Shown one piece after another: positions 55,031 through 64,000 of a stretch of 64,000 nt of DNA. Source of the DNA: a bacterium (GTDB taxonomy: Bacteria; SZUA-79; Acidulodesulfobacterales; Acidulodesulfobacteraceae); the NCBI GenBank assembly GCA_021777135.1, contig JAJYDX010000004.1, positions 62,001 to 126,000 of the forward strand. Direction: 5' to 3'. Positions within the stretch are counted from its first letter, which is position 1. Each line of letters opens with the position of its first letter. The notes under the pieces were generated by a model that saw nothing but the letters and a program-made list of their open reading frames with translations, was not told where the DNA came from and made no database searches. Position numbers and translations under genes: made by a program.

Positions 55031-55738
55031 ATGCTTCTGCTGTCGATAGATGGTTCAAACGGCTATTCCAGCGTATTGTTAACGGATGAAAATTTAAATA
55101 AGGTTTCCGAATCCATATCGGACTTTCATGAAAAACATTCTATCCTTATATTTAAACAATTAGACGAAATAATGCGGAAAGCCGATGTAAGACTTAACGA
55201 TTTAACAGGAATAACCGTTATTTTAGGTCCTGGCTCTTATACCGGCATTAGGGTTTCCCTGACTATTGCAAAAACGCTGTCTTACTCTCTGGGAATAAAT
55301 ATTACGGGGGTGGAAAGCTTATTGGTATGCGCCTATTCGCTTATTAAAAATAGCATGGGTTCTATTGGAGTAATAGCCGTGAAAGATGCGTCAAAGGGTA
55401 ATTATTACGTGTCGGAATATTTTGACGGCATTGAAAATTTTACTAGTCCGCCGAGGATTAGCCTTTTAAATACGGATGAGCTCAAGTCGCTTTTGGAAAA
55501 TATGGAAAATAAACCGTCTATAGTTTATGGATTTAACAGGTCAATTGATTACGAAAAATTTAAAAGTGAATTTGAAGGCATAAATTTACCGGTACCTTTT
55601 GATTTAAAACAGACTGCTTATTTTGCTTCAGCATATACGCTTGAAAGTAAAAATAAGCCTGGCAAAAGTCCGTCTTCCTTAATAAAATACGCGGAGGAAC
55701 TGTCGCCATATTATGTTTACGGCAACGGGCCTTTTTAA
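55031..55738 (+). CDS. tsaB: tRNA threonylcarbamoyladenosine biosynthesis protein TsaB
   Basis: TsaB, with TsaD and TsaE, forms t6A37 on tRNAs reading ANN codons. The 235-residue actin-like protein has SIDGSNGYSSVLL at the N-terminus and the family motif GPGSYTGIRVSLTIAKTL followed by GVESL. Length is normal. It lies directly downstream of rseP, probably in the same transcript. Confidence 0.92.
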   Translation: MLLLSIDGSNGYSSVLLTDENLNKVSESISDFHEKHSILIFKQLDEIMRKADVRLNDLTGITVILGPGSYTGIRVSLTIAKTLSYSLGINITGVESLLVCAYSLIKNSMGSIGVIAVKDASKGNYYVSEYFDGIENFTSPPRISLLNTDELKSLLENMENKPSIVYGFNRSIDYEKFKSEFEGINLPVPFDLKQTAYFASAYTLESKNKPGKSPSSLIKYAEELSPYYVYGNGPF

Positions 55739-55827
55739 ATGCCGGATAAATAAATGTTTAGTTTTTAAAAGTTGCAAAGCAACTTAAATATAATATAAAA
55801 ATATAAAAATATAAGGAGGTATTATCT

Positions 55828-56061
55828 ATGCAATTTTTGGATGAAACCGAAAAAAAAATGGCGGAATCCCTTGCAGCCGCCGACGAAAATTTTAAGAAGA
55901 TATACAGCGAACATATTGAGATTGAAAAAATGTTAAGCAAATACAGCACTAAACCATTTTTAACGCCTGACGAGCAAAAAACAATAAAAGAGCTTAAACT
56001 AAAAAAACTTAACGGCAACGATATAATGAAGAAAATCATTAAAGAAAAAATAGCCGGATAA
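55828..56061 (+). CDS. DUF465/YdcH family small protein
   Basis: The 77-residue protein matches the DUF465 (YdcH) pattern: an N-terminal helix with ESLAAADENFKKIYSEH, then LSKYSTKPFLTPDEQKTIKELKLKKL and a basic tail. The family has no firm function. The ribosome-binding site AAGGAGG is near perfect. The 89-base gap upstream holds an inverted repeat AAGTTGC/GCAACTT at 55769-55785 and an AT-rich TATAAT. ilvD follows 29 bases later. Confidence 0.82.
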   Translation: MQFLDETEKKMAESLAAADENFKKIYSEHIEIEKMLSKYSTKPFLTPDEQKTIKELKLKKLNGNDIMKKIIKEKIAG

Positions 56062-56090
56062 ATTAAATAAAATACGAAAGGATAAATTTT

Positions 56091-57761
56091 ATGAAAAGCA
56101 ATAATATCAAAGAAGGCGTGGACAGAACTCCTCATAGATCGCTATTGTATGCTACTGGGATAGCTAAGAGCGAAATGAAAAAACCTTTTATAGGCATTGC
56201 TTCCAGTTTTACAGATTTAATACCGGGGCATGTAGGGATAAGAGATTTGGAAAGAGCTGCTGAAAATGGCGTTTACAGCAACGGCGGTCATCCTTTCGTT
56301 TTCGGTATTCCGGGAATTTGCGACGGTGTTGCAATGGGACATATGGGTATGCACTATTCCCTGCCTTCCAGAGAACTTATTGCGGATATGATAGAAACAG
56401 TGGCGGAAGCGCATTGCCTTGACGGTCTTATTCTTTTAACTAATTGCGATAAAATTACCCCGGGTATGCTTATGGCTACTTTGCGCCTTAACATTCCGTC
56501 TGTTGTAGTTACTGCCGGGCCTATGCTTTCAGGCCATTATCACGGGAACAGGCTTTCTTTTGTGAGGGATACTTTTGAAGCGGTCGCAAAATTCAGAATC
56601 AACGAGATAACCGAAAATGAGCTTAACGATTTGGAAATGTGCGCTTGTCCCGGGCAAGGGTCTTGTCAGGGGCTTTATACAGCGAACACTATGGCGTGTT
56701 TAACGGAAGTCCTTGGTATGTCTTTACCGGGAGCCGGAACAGCCCTTGCCGGTTCTGCGATAAAAAAAAGAATGGCATTTGAGAGCGGCGCCAGGGTTGT
56801 AGATCTCGTAAAAAATAATATACGCCCCAGAGATATCGTAACTATCGATTCTTTTAAAAATGCTATATCTGTAGATATGGCACTTGGTGGTTCGTCTAAT
56901 TCGGTTTTACATTTACTTGCAATTGCAAACGAAGCCGGAATAAAATTAGATTTAAAGCTGTTCGACGAGATTTCTAAGAATATACCGCAGATTACCAGCT
57001 TAAGACCTGCCGGAGAGTATTTTTTAGAGGATTTAGATTTTGCGGGCGGCATACCGTCTTTACTGTATGAGTTAAAAACATTTATAAATCTCGACCCCGT
57101 TAACGTTTCAGGTAAATCTATCGGTGAAATAATATCCGGCGTTAATTACGTAAATAATGAAGTTATACGAAAGGCGAATAATCCATACCGCAAAGAAGGA
57201 GGCATAGCGATTCTTTTCGGTAATTTGGCACCAAACGGCGCCGTAATAAAATCCAGCGGCGTCAGTCAGTCTATGATGAAATTTACCGGAAACGCGGTGA
57301 TTTTTGACAGCGAAGAATCGGCAATGGAAAATATATCTAAGGGCGTTATTAAAGAAGGCGACGTCGTAGTTATTAGATACGAAGGTCCAAAAGGCGGACC
57401 GGGAATGAGAGAAATGCTTGCGCCTACTTCCCAGATAGTAGGTATGGGTCTGGGAGAAAAAGTCGCCCTTATTACCGATGGAAGATTTTCAGGGGGAACA
57501 AGGGGTCCATGTATCGGACATATATCGCCTGAAGCACAGGAAGGCGGACCTATTGCTCTTTTAAATAACGGCGATAAAATTGAAATAGACGTTGCCGGCA
57601 GAAAACTTAACGTGCTTGTTTCCGACGAGGAACTAAATAATAGGAAAGCAAAAGTTTCCAAAAAACCCAAAAAAATTAATTACGGTTACCTGTCAAGATA
57701 TGCGGAAATGGTTTCATCCGCGGACGAAGGAGCCATAGTCAATAGAAATATAAGGAAATAA
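56091..57761 (+). CDS. ilvD: Dihydroxy-acid dehydratase
   Basis: IlvD dehydrates dihydroxy acids in valine and isoleucine synthesis and needs an Fe-S cluster. The 556-residue protein has [30 protein letters not shown] with two cluster cysteines, [10 protein letters not shown] and the C-terminal [19 protein letters not shown]. Length is normal. It is 2 bases before ilvB and starts the branched-chain run. Confidence 0.97.
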   Translation: MKSNNIKEGVDRTPHRSLLYATGIAKSEMKKPFIGIASSFTDLIPGHVGIRDLERAAENGVYSNGGHPFVFGIPGICDGVAMGHMGMHYSLPSRELIADMIETVAEAHCLDGLILLTNCDKITPGMLMATLRLNIPSVVVTAGPMLSGHYHGNRLSFVRDTFEAVAKFRINEITENELNDLEMCACPGQGSCQGLYTANTMACLTEVLGMSLPGAGTALAGSAIKKRMAFESGARVVDLVKNNIRPRDIVTIDSFKNAISVDMALGGSSNSVLHLLAIANEAGIKLDLKLFDEISKNIPQITSLRPAGEYFLEDLDFAGGIPSLLYELKTFINLDPVNVSGKSIGEIISGVNYVNNEVIRKANNPYRKEGGIAILFGNLAPNGAVIKSSGVSQSMMKFTGNAVIFDSEESAMENISKGVIKEGDVVVIRYEGPKGGPGMREMLAPTSQIVGMGLGEKVALITDGRFSGGTRGPCIGHISPEAQEGGPIALLNNGDKIEIDVAGRKLNVLVSDEELNNRKAKVSKKPKKINYGYLSRYAEMVSSADEGAIVNRNIRK

Positions 57762-57763
57762 AC

Positions 57764-59482
57764 ATGAATCATAATTCTAAAAAAAATTTAATGACCGGTT
57801 CAAAAATAATTATAGAAAGCCTTATAAAAGAAGGCGTAGACACTATATTTGGATATCCCGGAGGAGCGGTTTTAAATATTTATGACGAACTTTTAAATTA
57901 TAAAGATAAAATAAAACATATTCTTGTAAGACATGAACAGGGTGCCGCCCATGCCGCTGACGGTTATGCTAGGGCTTCAGGAAAGGTAGGCGTAGTGCTC
58001 GTAACATCAGGACCGGGTGCTACTAATACCATAACAGGGATTGCTACGGCTAATATGGACTCAGTGCCGATGGTTATTCTAACAGGGCAGGTTCCTACTA
58101 ATTTAATTGGCAACGATGCGTTCCAGGAGGCAGACACGGTCGGCATAACCCGCCCATGCACCAAGCATAATTATTTGGTTAAAGACATAAAAGATCTTGC
58201 AAGGACTATTAAGGAGGCTTTTTATATTGCTTCAACCGGAAGACCCGGACCCGTTCTTATAGATATTCCTAAAGATATTACCTCAAGCGTATATGAGTTT
58301 GATTATCCTGAAAACGTGGAATTAAGAGGTTATAGTCCTACGTATTTTGGGCATCATGTTCAGATTTCAAAACTTTCGGCAGAAATTTTAAAAGCAAAAA
58401 AACCTTTGCTTTATATCGGCGGCGGCGTTATAAGTTCAAATGCGGCTAACGAATTAAAAGAATTGGCGGAACTTTTAGACTTACCCGTTACTTCGACACT
58501 TATGGGTCTTGGCGGTTTTCCTTCCAATCACCCCCTCTTTTTCGGAATGCTTGGAATGCACGGCACATATGCGGCAAATATGGCAATATCCAATGCGGAT
58601 TTTATCGTGGCGGTTGGAGCAAGGTTTGACGACAGGGTTACAGGAAAAGTAGAGGAATTTGGAAAAAATGCAAAATTTGCCCATATAGATATAGACCCTT
58701 CTTCTATCGGCAAGAACGTGAAGATAGAAATACCCGTAGTAGGCGACGTTAAATCTGTTTTAAGCAGCGTTTTAGAAATACTAAACAATAAAACTGAAGA
58801 AATTTCATCGGCTAAATATGAGAGGCTGGGGTGGCTAGAAGAAATAAATGCATGGAAATATGAACATCCTCTCTTATACCGTATGAACGATATAATAAAG
58901 CCCCAGTACGTAATAGAAAAAATTTACGAACTTACCGATGGCGAGGCGGTCATAGCGACAGAAGTAGGTCAAAGCCAAATGTGGACCGCGCAGTTTTATC
59001 AATTTAAGCATCCGAGGACGTTATTGACTTCTGGCGGACTAGGAACAATGGGTTTCGGATTTCCGGCTGCAATAGGCGCGCAGATAGCATGCCCCGATAA
59101 AACTGTTTTTGATATTGCCGGAGACGGAAGTATTCAAATGAATATTCAAGAACTTGCGACAGCCGTACAATATAATCTTCCTGTTAAAATCGCCATAATT
59201 AATAATAACTTTCTAGGCATGATAAGGCAGTGGCAGGAATTATTTTATCATAAAAGATATTCTTTCTCGGAAATGAACGTTAACCCCGATTTCGTTAAGC
59301 TTGCCGAAGCATACGGCGCGGTTGGATTAAGGGCAAAAAGTCCCGACGAGGTAGTTCCGGTAATAGAAAAAGCATTGTCTATAAAAAAGCCGGTCATAAT
59401 GGACTTCGTAGTAGATAAAGAAGAGAGCGTTTACCCTATGGTCGCTCCTGGTTCTCCAATTACCGGAATGTTATTAGTATAA
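57764..59482 (+). CDS. ilvB: Acetolactate synthase large subunit
   Basis: IlvB makes acetolactate or acetohydroxybutyrate with thiamine diphosphate. The 572-residue protein has [14 protein letters not shown], the catalytic glutamate in [22 protein letters not shown], and the cofactor-binding segment from [12 protein letters not shown] to INNNF. Length is normal. The regulatory subunit follows in the same direction. Confidence 0.97.
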   Translation: MNHNSKKNLMTGSKIIIESLIKEGVDTIFGYPGGAVLNIYDELLNYKDKIKHILVRHEQGAAHAADGYARASGKVGVVLVTSGPGATNTITGIATANMDSVPMVILTGQVPTNLIGNDAFQEADTVGITRPCTKHNYLVKDIKDLARTIKEAFYIASTGRPGPVLIDIPKDITSSVYEFDYPENVELRGYSPTYFGHHVQISKLSAEILKAKKPLLYIGGGVISSNAANELKELAELLDLPVTSTLMGLGGFPSNHPLFFGMLGMHGTYAANMAISNADFIVAVGARFDDRVTGKVEEFGKNAKFAHIDIDPSSIGKNVKIEIPVVGDVKSVLSSVLEILNNKTEEISSAKYERLGWLEEINAWKYEHPLLYRMNDIIKPQYVIEKIYELTDGEAVIATEVGQSQMWTAQFYQFKHPRTLLTSGGLGTMGFGFPAAIGAQIACPDKTVFDIAGDGSIQMNIQELATAVQYNLPVKIAIINNNFLGMIRQWQELFYHKRYSFSEMNVNPDFVKLAEAYGAVGLRAKSPDEVVPVIEKALSIKKPVIMDFVVDKEESVYPMVAPGSPITGMLLV

Positions 59483-59529
59483 ATAATAACTAATATTTAT
59501 AATTGATTAACGAAAAAAATAAAATTATT

Positions 59530-60024
59530 ATGGAAAAAACACATATTCTTTCAATTCATGTCGAAAATGAATCCGGCGTCCTTACGAGAGTCGCAGGGCT
59601 TTTTTCAGCGAGAGGATTTAATATAGACAGCATATGCGTCGCAAAAACGCTAGAAAAAAACGAATCAAAGATGATAATCGCCACGTCAGGTGATACCCAG
59701 ATTTTAGAACAGATTACAAAACAGCTTAACAGGCTTGTCAACGTCATAAAGGTTCAGGAGTTAACCGATGAAGATTCAGTTGTAAGGCAAACTGTTTTAA
59801 TTAAAGTTAATGCCGATGAAACTACAAAAAGCGACATATTTAGAATAAAAGATATTTTTGGCGGCAGGGTTATAGATGTTTCAAGAAATTCTTATACGCT
59901 GGAAGTTACCGGTTCAGAAAGAAAAATAGAATCGCTAATAGATATTTTAAGACCTTTAGGCATAAAAGATATTGTCAAGACAGGCATAATTGCATTACAA
60001 AGAACCAGAAAGCCAAATTTATAA
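59530..60024 (+). CDS. ilvH: Acetolactate synthase small (regulatory) subunit
   Basis: IlvH (IlvN) binds valine and increases large-subunit activity. The ATG at 59530 gives 164 residues starting MEKTHILSIHVENESGVLTR, the standard beginning of the ACT domain; a TTG nine codons upstream is possible but less likely, and neither has a clear ribosome-binding site. The ACT domain (about 1-75) has RVAGLFSARGFNIDS, and a C-terminal region ending IVKTGIIALQR completes it. Confidence 0.94.
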   Translation: MEKTHILSIHVENESGVLTRVAGLFSARGFNIDSICVAKTLEKNESKMIIATSGDTQILEQITKQLNRLVNVIKVQELTDEDSVVRQTVLIKVNADETTKSDIFRIKDIFGGRVIDVSRNSYTLEVTGSERKIESLIDILRPLGIKDIVKTGIIALQRTRKPNL

Positions 60025-60038
60025 TAAAAATATAGAAT

Positions 60039-60062
60039 AGGGACGGGTTTAAGCCCTTCCCT
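60039..60062 (+). promoter_or_regulatory. Hairpin in the ilvC leader
   Basis: AGGGA-C-GGG at 60039-60047 pairs with CCC-T-TCCCT at 60054-60062. Directly after it is CTAATAAAGGGGG, which carries the ribosome-binding site of ilvC. The 3' arm could alternatively pair with AGGG of that site. The layout matches the ftsY leader at 15227-15248. It has no T-run. A role in adjusting ilvC translation is possible; no ligand or leader peptide was seen. Confidence 0.42.
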
Positions 60063-60069
60063 CTAATAA

Positions 60070-61098
<1,029 letters not shown>

Positions 61099-61107
61099 TA
61101 AAAAAAA

Positions 61108-61140
61108 TAAAGGTATCAGAATTCAATTCTGGTACCTTTA
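61108..61140 (+). terminator. Stem-loop after ilvC
   Basis: TAAAGGTATCAGAAT at 61108-61122 pairs with ATTCTGGTACCTTTA at 61126-61140, a stem of 15 pairs with one G-T pair and a three-base loop. It is followed by TTCCG, so it lacks a strong T-run; the A-rich 5' side would serve the opposite strand. It is a weak terminator or processing site between ilvC and psd. A second short hairpin GCCTGC/GCGGGC lies at 61165-61180. Confidence 0.6.
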
Positions 61141-61194
61141 TTCCGATAAAGACTTGGGGTAAAAGCCTGCAAATGCGGGCATTAGCAAATATTG

Positions 61195-61881
61195 ATGAAA
61201 TATATCGCGAAAGAAGGAATTAAAATTATAATAACGGTTTTACTGTTTTCTATATTTTTTTTATTTCTATATTTTTTTTACGCAAAATATATTCATATAA
61301 AATATATTTTTTTGTTTTTATCTTTTTTATCTTTTTTGTTTTTTTTATTCAGTATCTATTTTTTTAGGGATCCCGAACGGAAGCCGGATGATATTTTAAG
61401 CGGAGGAGAGGTAATTTCTCCTGCAGACGGCAGGGTGATATTTGTACAAAAAGTTTTTGACGATAGATTCCTAAAAAGCGAAGCTATTAAAGTAAGCATT
61501 TTTATGTCCTTGTTTAACGTTCATGTAAACAGGGTTCCTATAGATGGAAAAGTAGAAAAGATAATATATAATAAAGGAAAATTTTTTTCAGCCAATTTAG
61601 ACAAGGCATCCATAGAAAACGAGTTTAACGGAATAATATTAAAACTGGAAAGCGCAGGCGGCGGGGGAAATGAAAGAATAGCTTTCGTTCAGATAGCAGG
61701 GTTAATCGCTAGAAGGATAGTTTGCAAAATCAAGGAAGGAGATAAAGTGCTATCCGGAAGCAGGTTTGGTTTGATTAAGTTTGGTTCGAGGCTTGATATT
61801 TATCTGCCATTAAATTTTAAACAGAATATTAAAATCGGGGACAGTGTGTTCTCCGGAAAAACCGTTATAGGTAAAATATAA
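61195..61881 (+). CDS. psd: Phosphatidylserine decarboxylase
   Basis: Psd makes phosphatidylethanolamine. The ATG at 61195 gives 228 residues. Membrane helices lie at about 10-55 (rich in F and L). The catalytic part has PADGRVIFVQ, FNVHVNRVPIDG, and the autocatalytic cleavage site GSR in IKFGSRLDIYLP that yields the pyruvoyl group. This is the short form also seen in many deltaproteobacteria. pssA follows 19 bases later. The start is not backed by a strong ribosome-binding site. Confidence 0.93.
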   Translation: MKYIAKEGIKIIITVLLFSIFFLFLYFFYAKYIHIKYIFLFLSFLSFLFFLFSIYFFRDPERKPDDILSGGEVISPADGRVIFVQKVFDDRFLKSEAIKVSIFMSLFNVHVNRVPIDGKVEKIIYNKGKFFSANLDKASIENEFNGIILKLESAGGGGNERIAFVQIAGLIARRIVCKIKEGDKVLSGSRFGLIKFGSRLDIYLPLNFKQNIKIGDSVFSGKTVIGKI

Positions 61882-61900
61882 TAAGTTACATTAGAACATA

Positions 61901-62698
61901 ATGTTAAGTAAGCATAAAAAACCGCTTCAACCTTTAAAAGACGCATTAACGTCCAACGATATCTATAAAAACAGTATGACTAAGGGCGTTTTTCTTTTGC
62001 CTAATCTAATAACCAGCCTTTCGCTTTTATCGGGGTTTTATTCAATTATTAACTCTATAGAAGGAAAATACTGGATTGCCGGTTGGTTAATAATAGCTTC
62101 TATTTTTTTTGACGGCATAGACGGAAAAGTAGCGAGGCTTACAAATACAAGTTCTAAATTCGGCATAGAATATGATTCTCTTTCTGACCTTATCGCATTC
62201 GGCGCTGCTCCGTCGGTATTATCGTTTAAATGGTTTCTCATAGGTTACGGCAGGGCGGGATGGGCGGCGGTGTTCGTTTATCTGCTTGGAGCGGCTCTTA
62301 GGCTTGCAAGATTTAACGTTCAGCGGAATTCGGTAGAGTACAATAAATTTATGGGACTTCCCTCTCCTGCCGCAGCCGGTACGGTAGTCTCATTTCTTTT
62401 TATTATGACTGAATTTTCTTTAGAATCCGCAATGATAGGCAAAATTATGCTTGTCCTAATAATTATTACAGGTCTTTTGATGGTTAGCAACATAGGGTAT
62501 TTTGCTATGAAAGATTTTAGCATTTTTAAGCGCAGGGCGTTTGAATCCCTTGTCCTGCTTTTATTGGTTTTGATTATAATCGTAATCAAGCCGGTGGAAT
62601 CCCTTTTCACGATTTTCTTCCTTTATTCTTTCGTATCGCCGCTATTGTATTTTTATCTTGTTAGTGTTAAGATAAAAAATAATAAAGAAATTGAATAA
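61901..62698 (+). CDS. pssA: CDP-diacylglycerol-serine O-phosphatidyltransferase
   Basis: PssA makes phosphatidylserine, the substrate of Psd. The 265-residue membrane protein has the CDP-alcohol phosphotransferase signature: D71-G, D74-G, A78-R79, G88, D92 and D96. It has about eight hydrophobic segments. It lies directly between psd and leuA; the pair psd-pssA supplies phosphatidylethanolamine to the membrane. Confidence 0.95.
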   Translation: MLSKHKKPLQPLKDALTSNDIYKNSMTKGVFLLPNLITSLSLLSGFYSIINSIEGKYWIAGWLIIASIFFDGIDGKVARLTNTSSKFGIEYDSLSDLIAFGAAPSVLSFKWFLIGYGRAGWAAVFVYLLGAALRLARFNVQRNSVEYNKFMGLPSPAAAGTVVSFLFIMTEFSLESAMIGKIMLVLIIITGLLMVSNIGYFAMKDFSIFKRRAFESLVLLLLVLIIIVIKPVESLFTIFFLYSFVSPLLYFYLVSVKIKNNKEIE

Positions 62699-62718
62699 GC
62701 TGTATTCCGGAGGGCTTT

Positions 62719-64000
62719 TTGGGCGGTAATCAATTAAAAAAAATTAAAATATTCGATACTACTTTGAGAGACGGAGAACAGTCTCCCGGAGCAAGTATGA
62801 ACATACAGGAAAAAATAAATCTTGCAAGGCAGCTTTCCCGTCTGGGGGTTGATGTCATAGAGGCTGGATTCCCCGTTGCTTCCGAAGGTGATTTCGAAGC
62901 CGTAAAAACTATAGCGATGGAGATAAAAGGACCTGAGATAGCCGGACTGGCAAGGGCTAACGAAAAAGATATATACAGGGCTTATTCAGCGGTGAAATAT
63001 GCTTCAAAACCCGTTATACATACCTTTATAGCCACCTCAGACGTTCATCTTAAATATAAGCTTAAAATGACCCGTGACGAATTATACGATAAAGCCGTCA
63101 ATATGGTAAAATATGCCAAATCGTTTACGGAAAATGTCGAGTTTTCGGCGGAAGACGCATCCAGGTCTGATTTAGGTTTTTTATGCAGGGTAATTGAAGG
63201 AGTTATAGCAGCCGGCGCAACGACTATAAATATTCCCGACACAGTGGGATATGCTACTCCGTACGAGTTTTTTAATTTTATAAAAAATATAAGAGAAAAG
63301 GTAGAAGGAATAGACAATATAATACTTAGCGTTCATTGCCATAATGATTTAGGTTTAGGTACGTCAAATTCTTTGTCGGCGATTTTAGCCGGCGCTAATC
63401 AGGTAGAATGCACTATTAACGGTATAGGGGAAAGAGCAGGAAATGCGGCATTAGAAGAAATAGTAATGGCTTTAGACGTTAGAAAAGATATATATAATGC
63501 TGTTACCGGCATAAACACGACTGAGATATATAGGTCTTCACAACTTTTAACGCATATAACTGGAATATCGGTTCAACCTAATAAAGCGATAGTAGGCAAG
63601 AATGCTTTTGCTCACGAAGCCGGTATACATCAAGACGGCGTATTAAAGGAAAAAACGACATATGAAATTATGACTCCTGAACGGGTAGGCAGGCAGGCTA
63701 ACGAGTTGGTTTTAGGCAAACATTCAGGAAAACATGCATTTAAAGAAAAGCTCGTATCTTTAGGTTATTTATTAAATAATGAAGAAATAGAAGCCGCTTT
63801 CGTCAAATTTAAAGCCTTAGCCGACAGAAAAAAAGATATTTACGACGAAGACATAGATTCTCTTGTCGCAAAAGCACATCCTTTGGAAAAGTATGAATTA
63901 AAATATGTAAACGTAGTTTGCGGAGATACCGTTTCGCCACTTTCAATGGTTAAGCTTATCGTTGACGGCGAGTTAAAACAGGATTCTTCATGTGGAAACG
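62719..64000 (+). CDS. leuA: 2-isopropylmalate synthase, 3' end missing
   Basis: LeuA condenses acetyl-CoA with 2-oxoisovalerate, the first committed step of leucine synthesis. The gene starts with TTG four bases after GGAGGG and runs off the window; about 427 of the usual 500-520 residues are visible. Motifs are [30 protein letters not shown], the metal-binding [31 protein letters not shown] and GIHQDGVL. The C-terminal regulatory domain that binds leucine is only partly inside. The gene closes the ilvB-H-C-psd-pssA-leuA order. Confidence 0.96.
   Translation, partial: MGGNQLKKIKIFDTTLRDGEQSPGASMNIQEKINLARQLSRLGVDVIEAGFPVASEGDFEAVKTIAMEIKGPEIAGLARANEKDIYRAYSAVKYASKPVIHTFIATSDVHLKYKLKMTRDELYDKAVNMVKYAKSFTENVEFSAEDASRSDLGFLCRVIEGVIAAGATTINIPDTVGYATPYEFFNFIKNIREKVEGIDNIILSVHCHNDLGLGTSNSLSAILAGANQVECTINGIGERAGNAALEEIVMALDVRKDIYNAVTGINTTEIYRSSQLLTHITGISVQPNKAIVGKNAFAHEAGIHQDGVLKEKTTYEIMTPERVGRQANELVLGKHSGKHAFKEKLVSLGYLLNNEEIEAAFVKFKALADRKKDIYDEDIDSLVAKAHPLEKYELKYVNVVCGDTVSPLSMVKLIVDGELKQDSSCGN

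Noticed and set aside
61165-61180. GCCTGC/GCGGGC hairpin before psd as a tRNA or riboswitch fragment
   Set aside because: It is a lone six-pair hairpin with no cloverleaf or known riboswitch core.

Overview
The window is an AT-rich bacterial chromosome segment of almost continuous coding sequence: 50 protein genes, two of them cut by the window ends, plus two tRNA genes. An LPS-assembly protein (LptD), dTDP-rhamnose genes, RseP and many secreted proteins point to a Gram-negative cell. The order ilvB-ilvH-ilvC-psd-pssA-leuA, the serA-hisZ-purA run and menaquinone synthesis by the futalosine route fit a deltaproteobacterium-like (Desulfobacterota-type) genome. A DoxDA-type thiosulfate:quinone oxidoreductase with a secreted DsrE-like protein suggests sulfur-compound oxidation, possibly in an acidophile. 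A lineage such as the acidophilic sulfur-metabolising Acidulodesulfobacterales would fit, but that is inference. No CRISPR array, insertion sequence, prophage or rRNA gene was seen.

Layout. Positions 1-5.4 kb hold the end of a tryptophan operon (trpC-F-B-A) running into accD and folC with short overlaps. Then come lptD (5.4-7.7 kb), rfbB-rfbD (7.7-9.6 kb), a small secreted cytochrome c with its own promoter and terminator, a DUF502 membrane protein, rsmE, smc and ftsY (to 16.2 kb). A convergent hsp20 follows, then purM-purN, a cation diffusion facilitator and a coiled-coil protein of unknown function. On the minus strand from 24.7 down to 20.0 kb lies a tight run: LysM lytic transglycosylase, moeA and an NtrC-type regulator. 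Positions 24.8-36.2 kb form a long plus-strand series: aminotransferase, serA, hisZ, purA, methyltransferase, ABC-2 permease, alkaline-phosphatase-fold enzyme, galT, HAD phosphatase and mqnA. A minus-strand histidine kinase comes next, then a SurA-like protein, queD, a PilO-like/TPR protein and a three-repeat Ig-like protein. tRNA-Cys, an NfnAB-like flavoprotein pair and tRNA-Leu follow.

Two regions stand out. At 43.6-46.6 kb a strong promoter drives an orphan ModA-like binding protein, then, after an internal hairpin terminator, a DoxD-DoxA fusion and a secreted DsrE-like protein, closed by a strong terminator. This looks like a self-contained periplasmic sulfur module. At 47.7-51.4 kb the normally adjacent pheS and pheT are separated by a three-gene block: a compact UvrD-like helicase with an unrecognised N-terminal region of about 290 residues on the minus strand, then a ComF-like phosphoribosyltransferase lacking the zinc finger, overlapping a variant DprA that ends in a beta-clamp-binding-like motif.

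The end of the window (53.9-64 kb) holds rseP, tsaB, a DUF465 protein and a branched-chain amino acid and phospholipid cluster: ilvD, ilvB, ilvH, ilvC, psd, pssA and the start of leuA.
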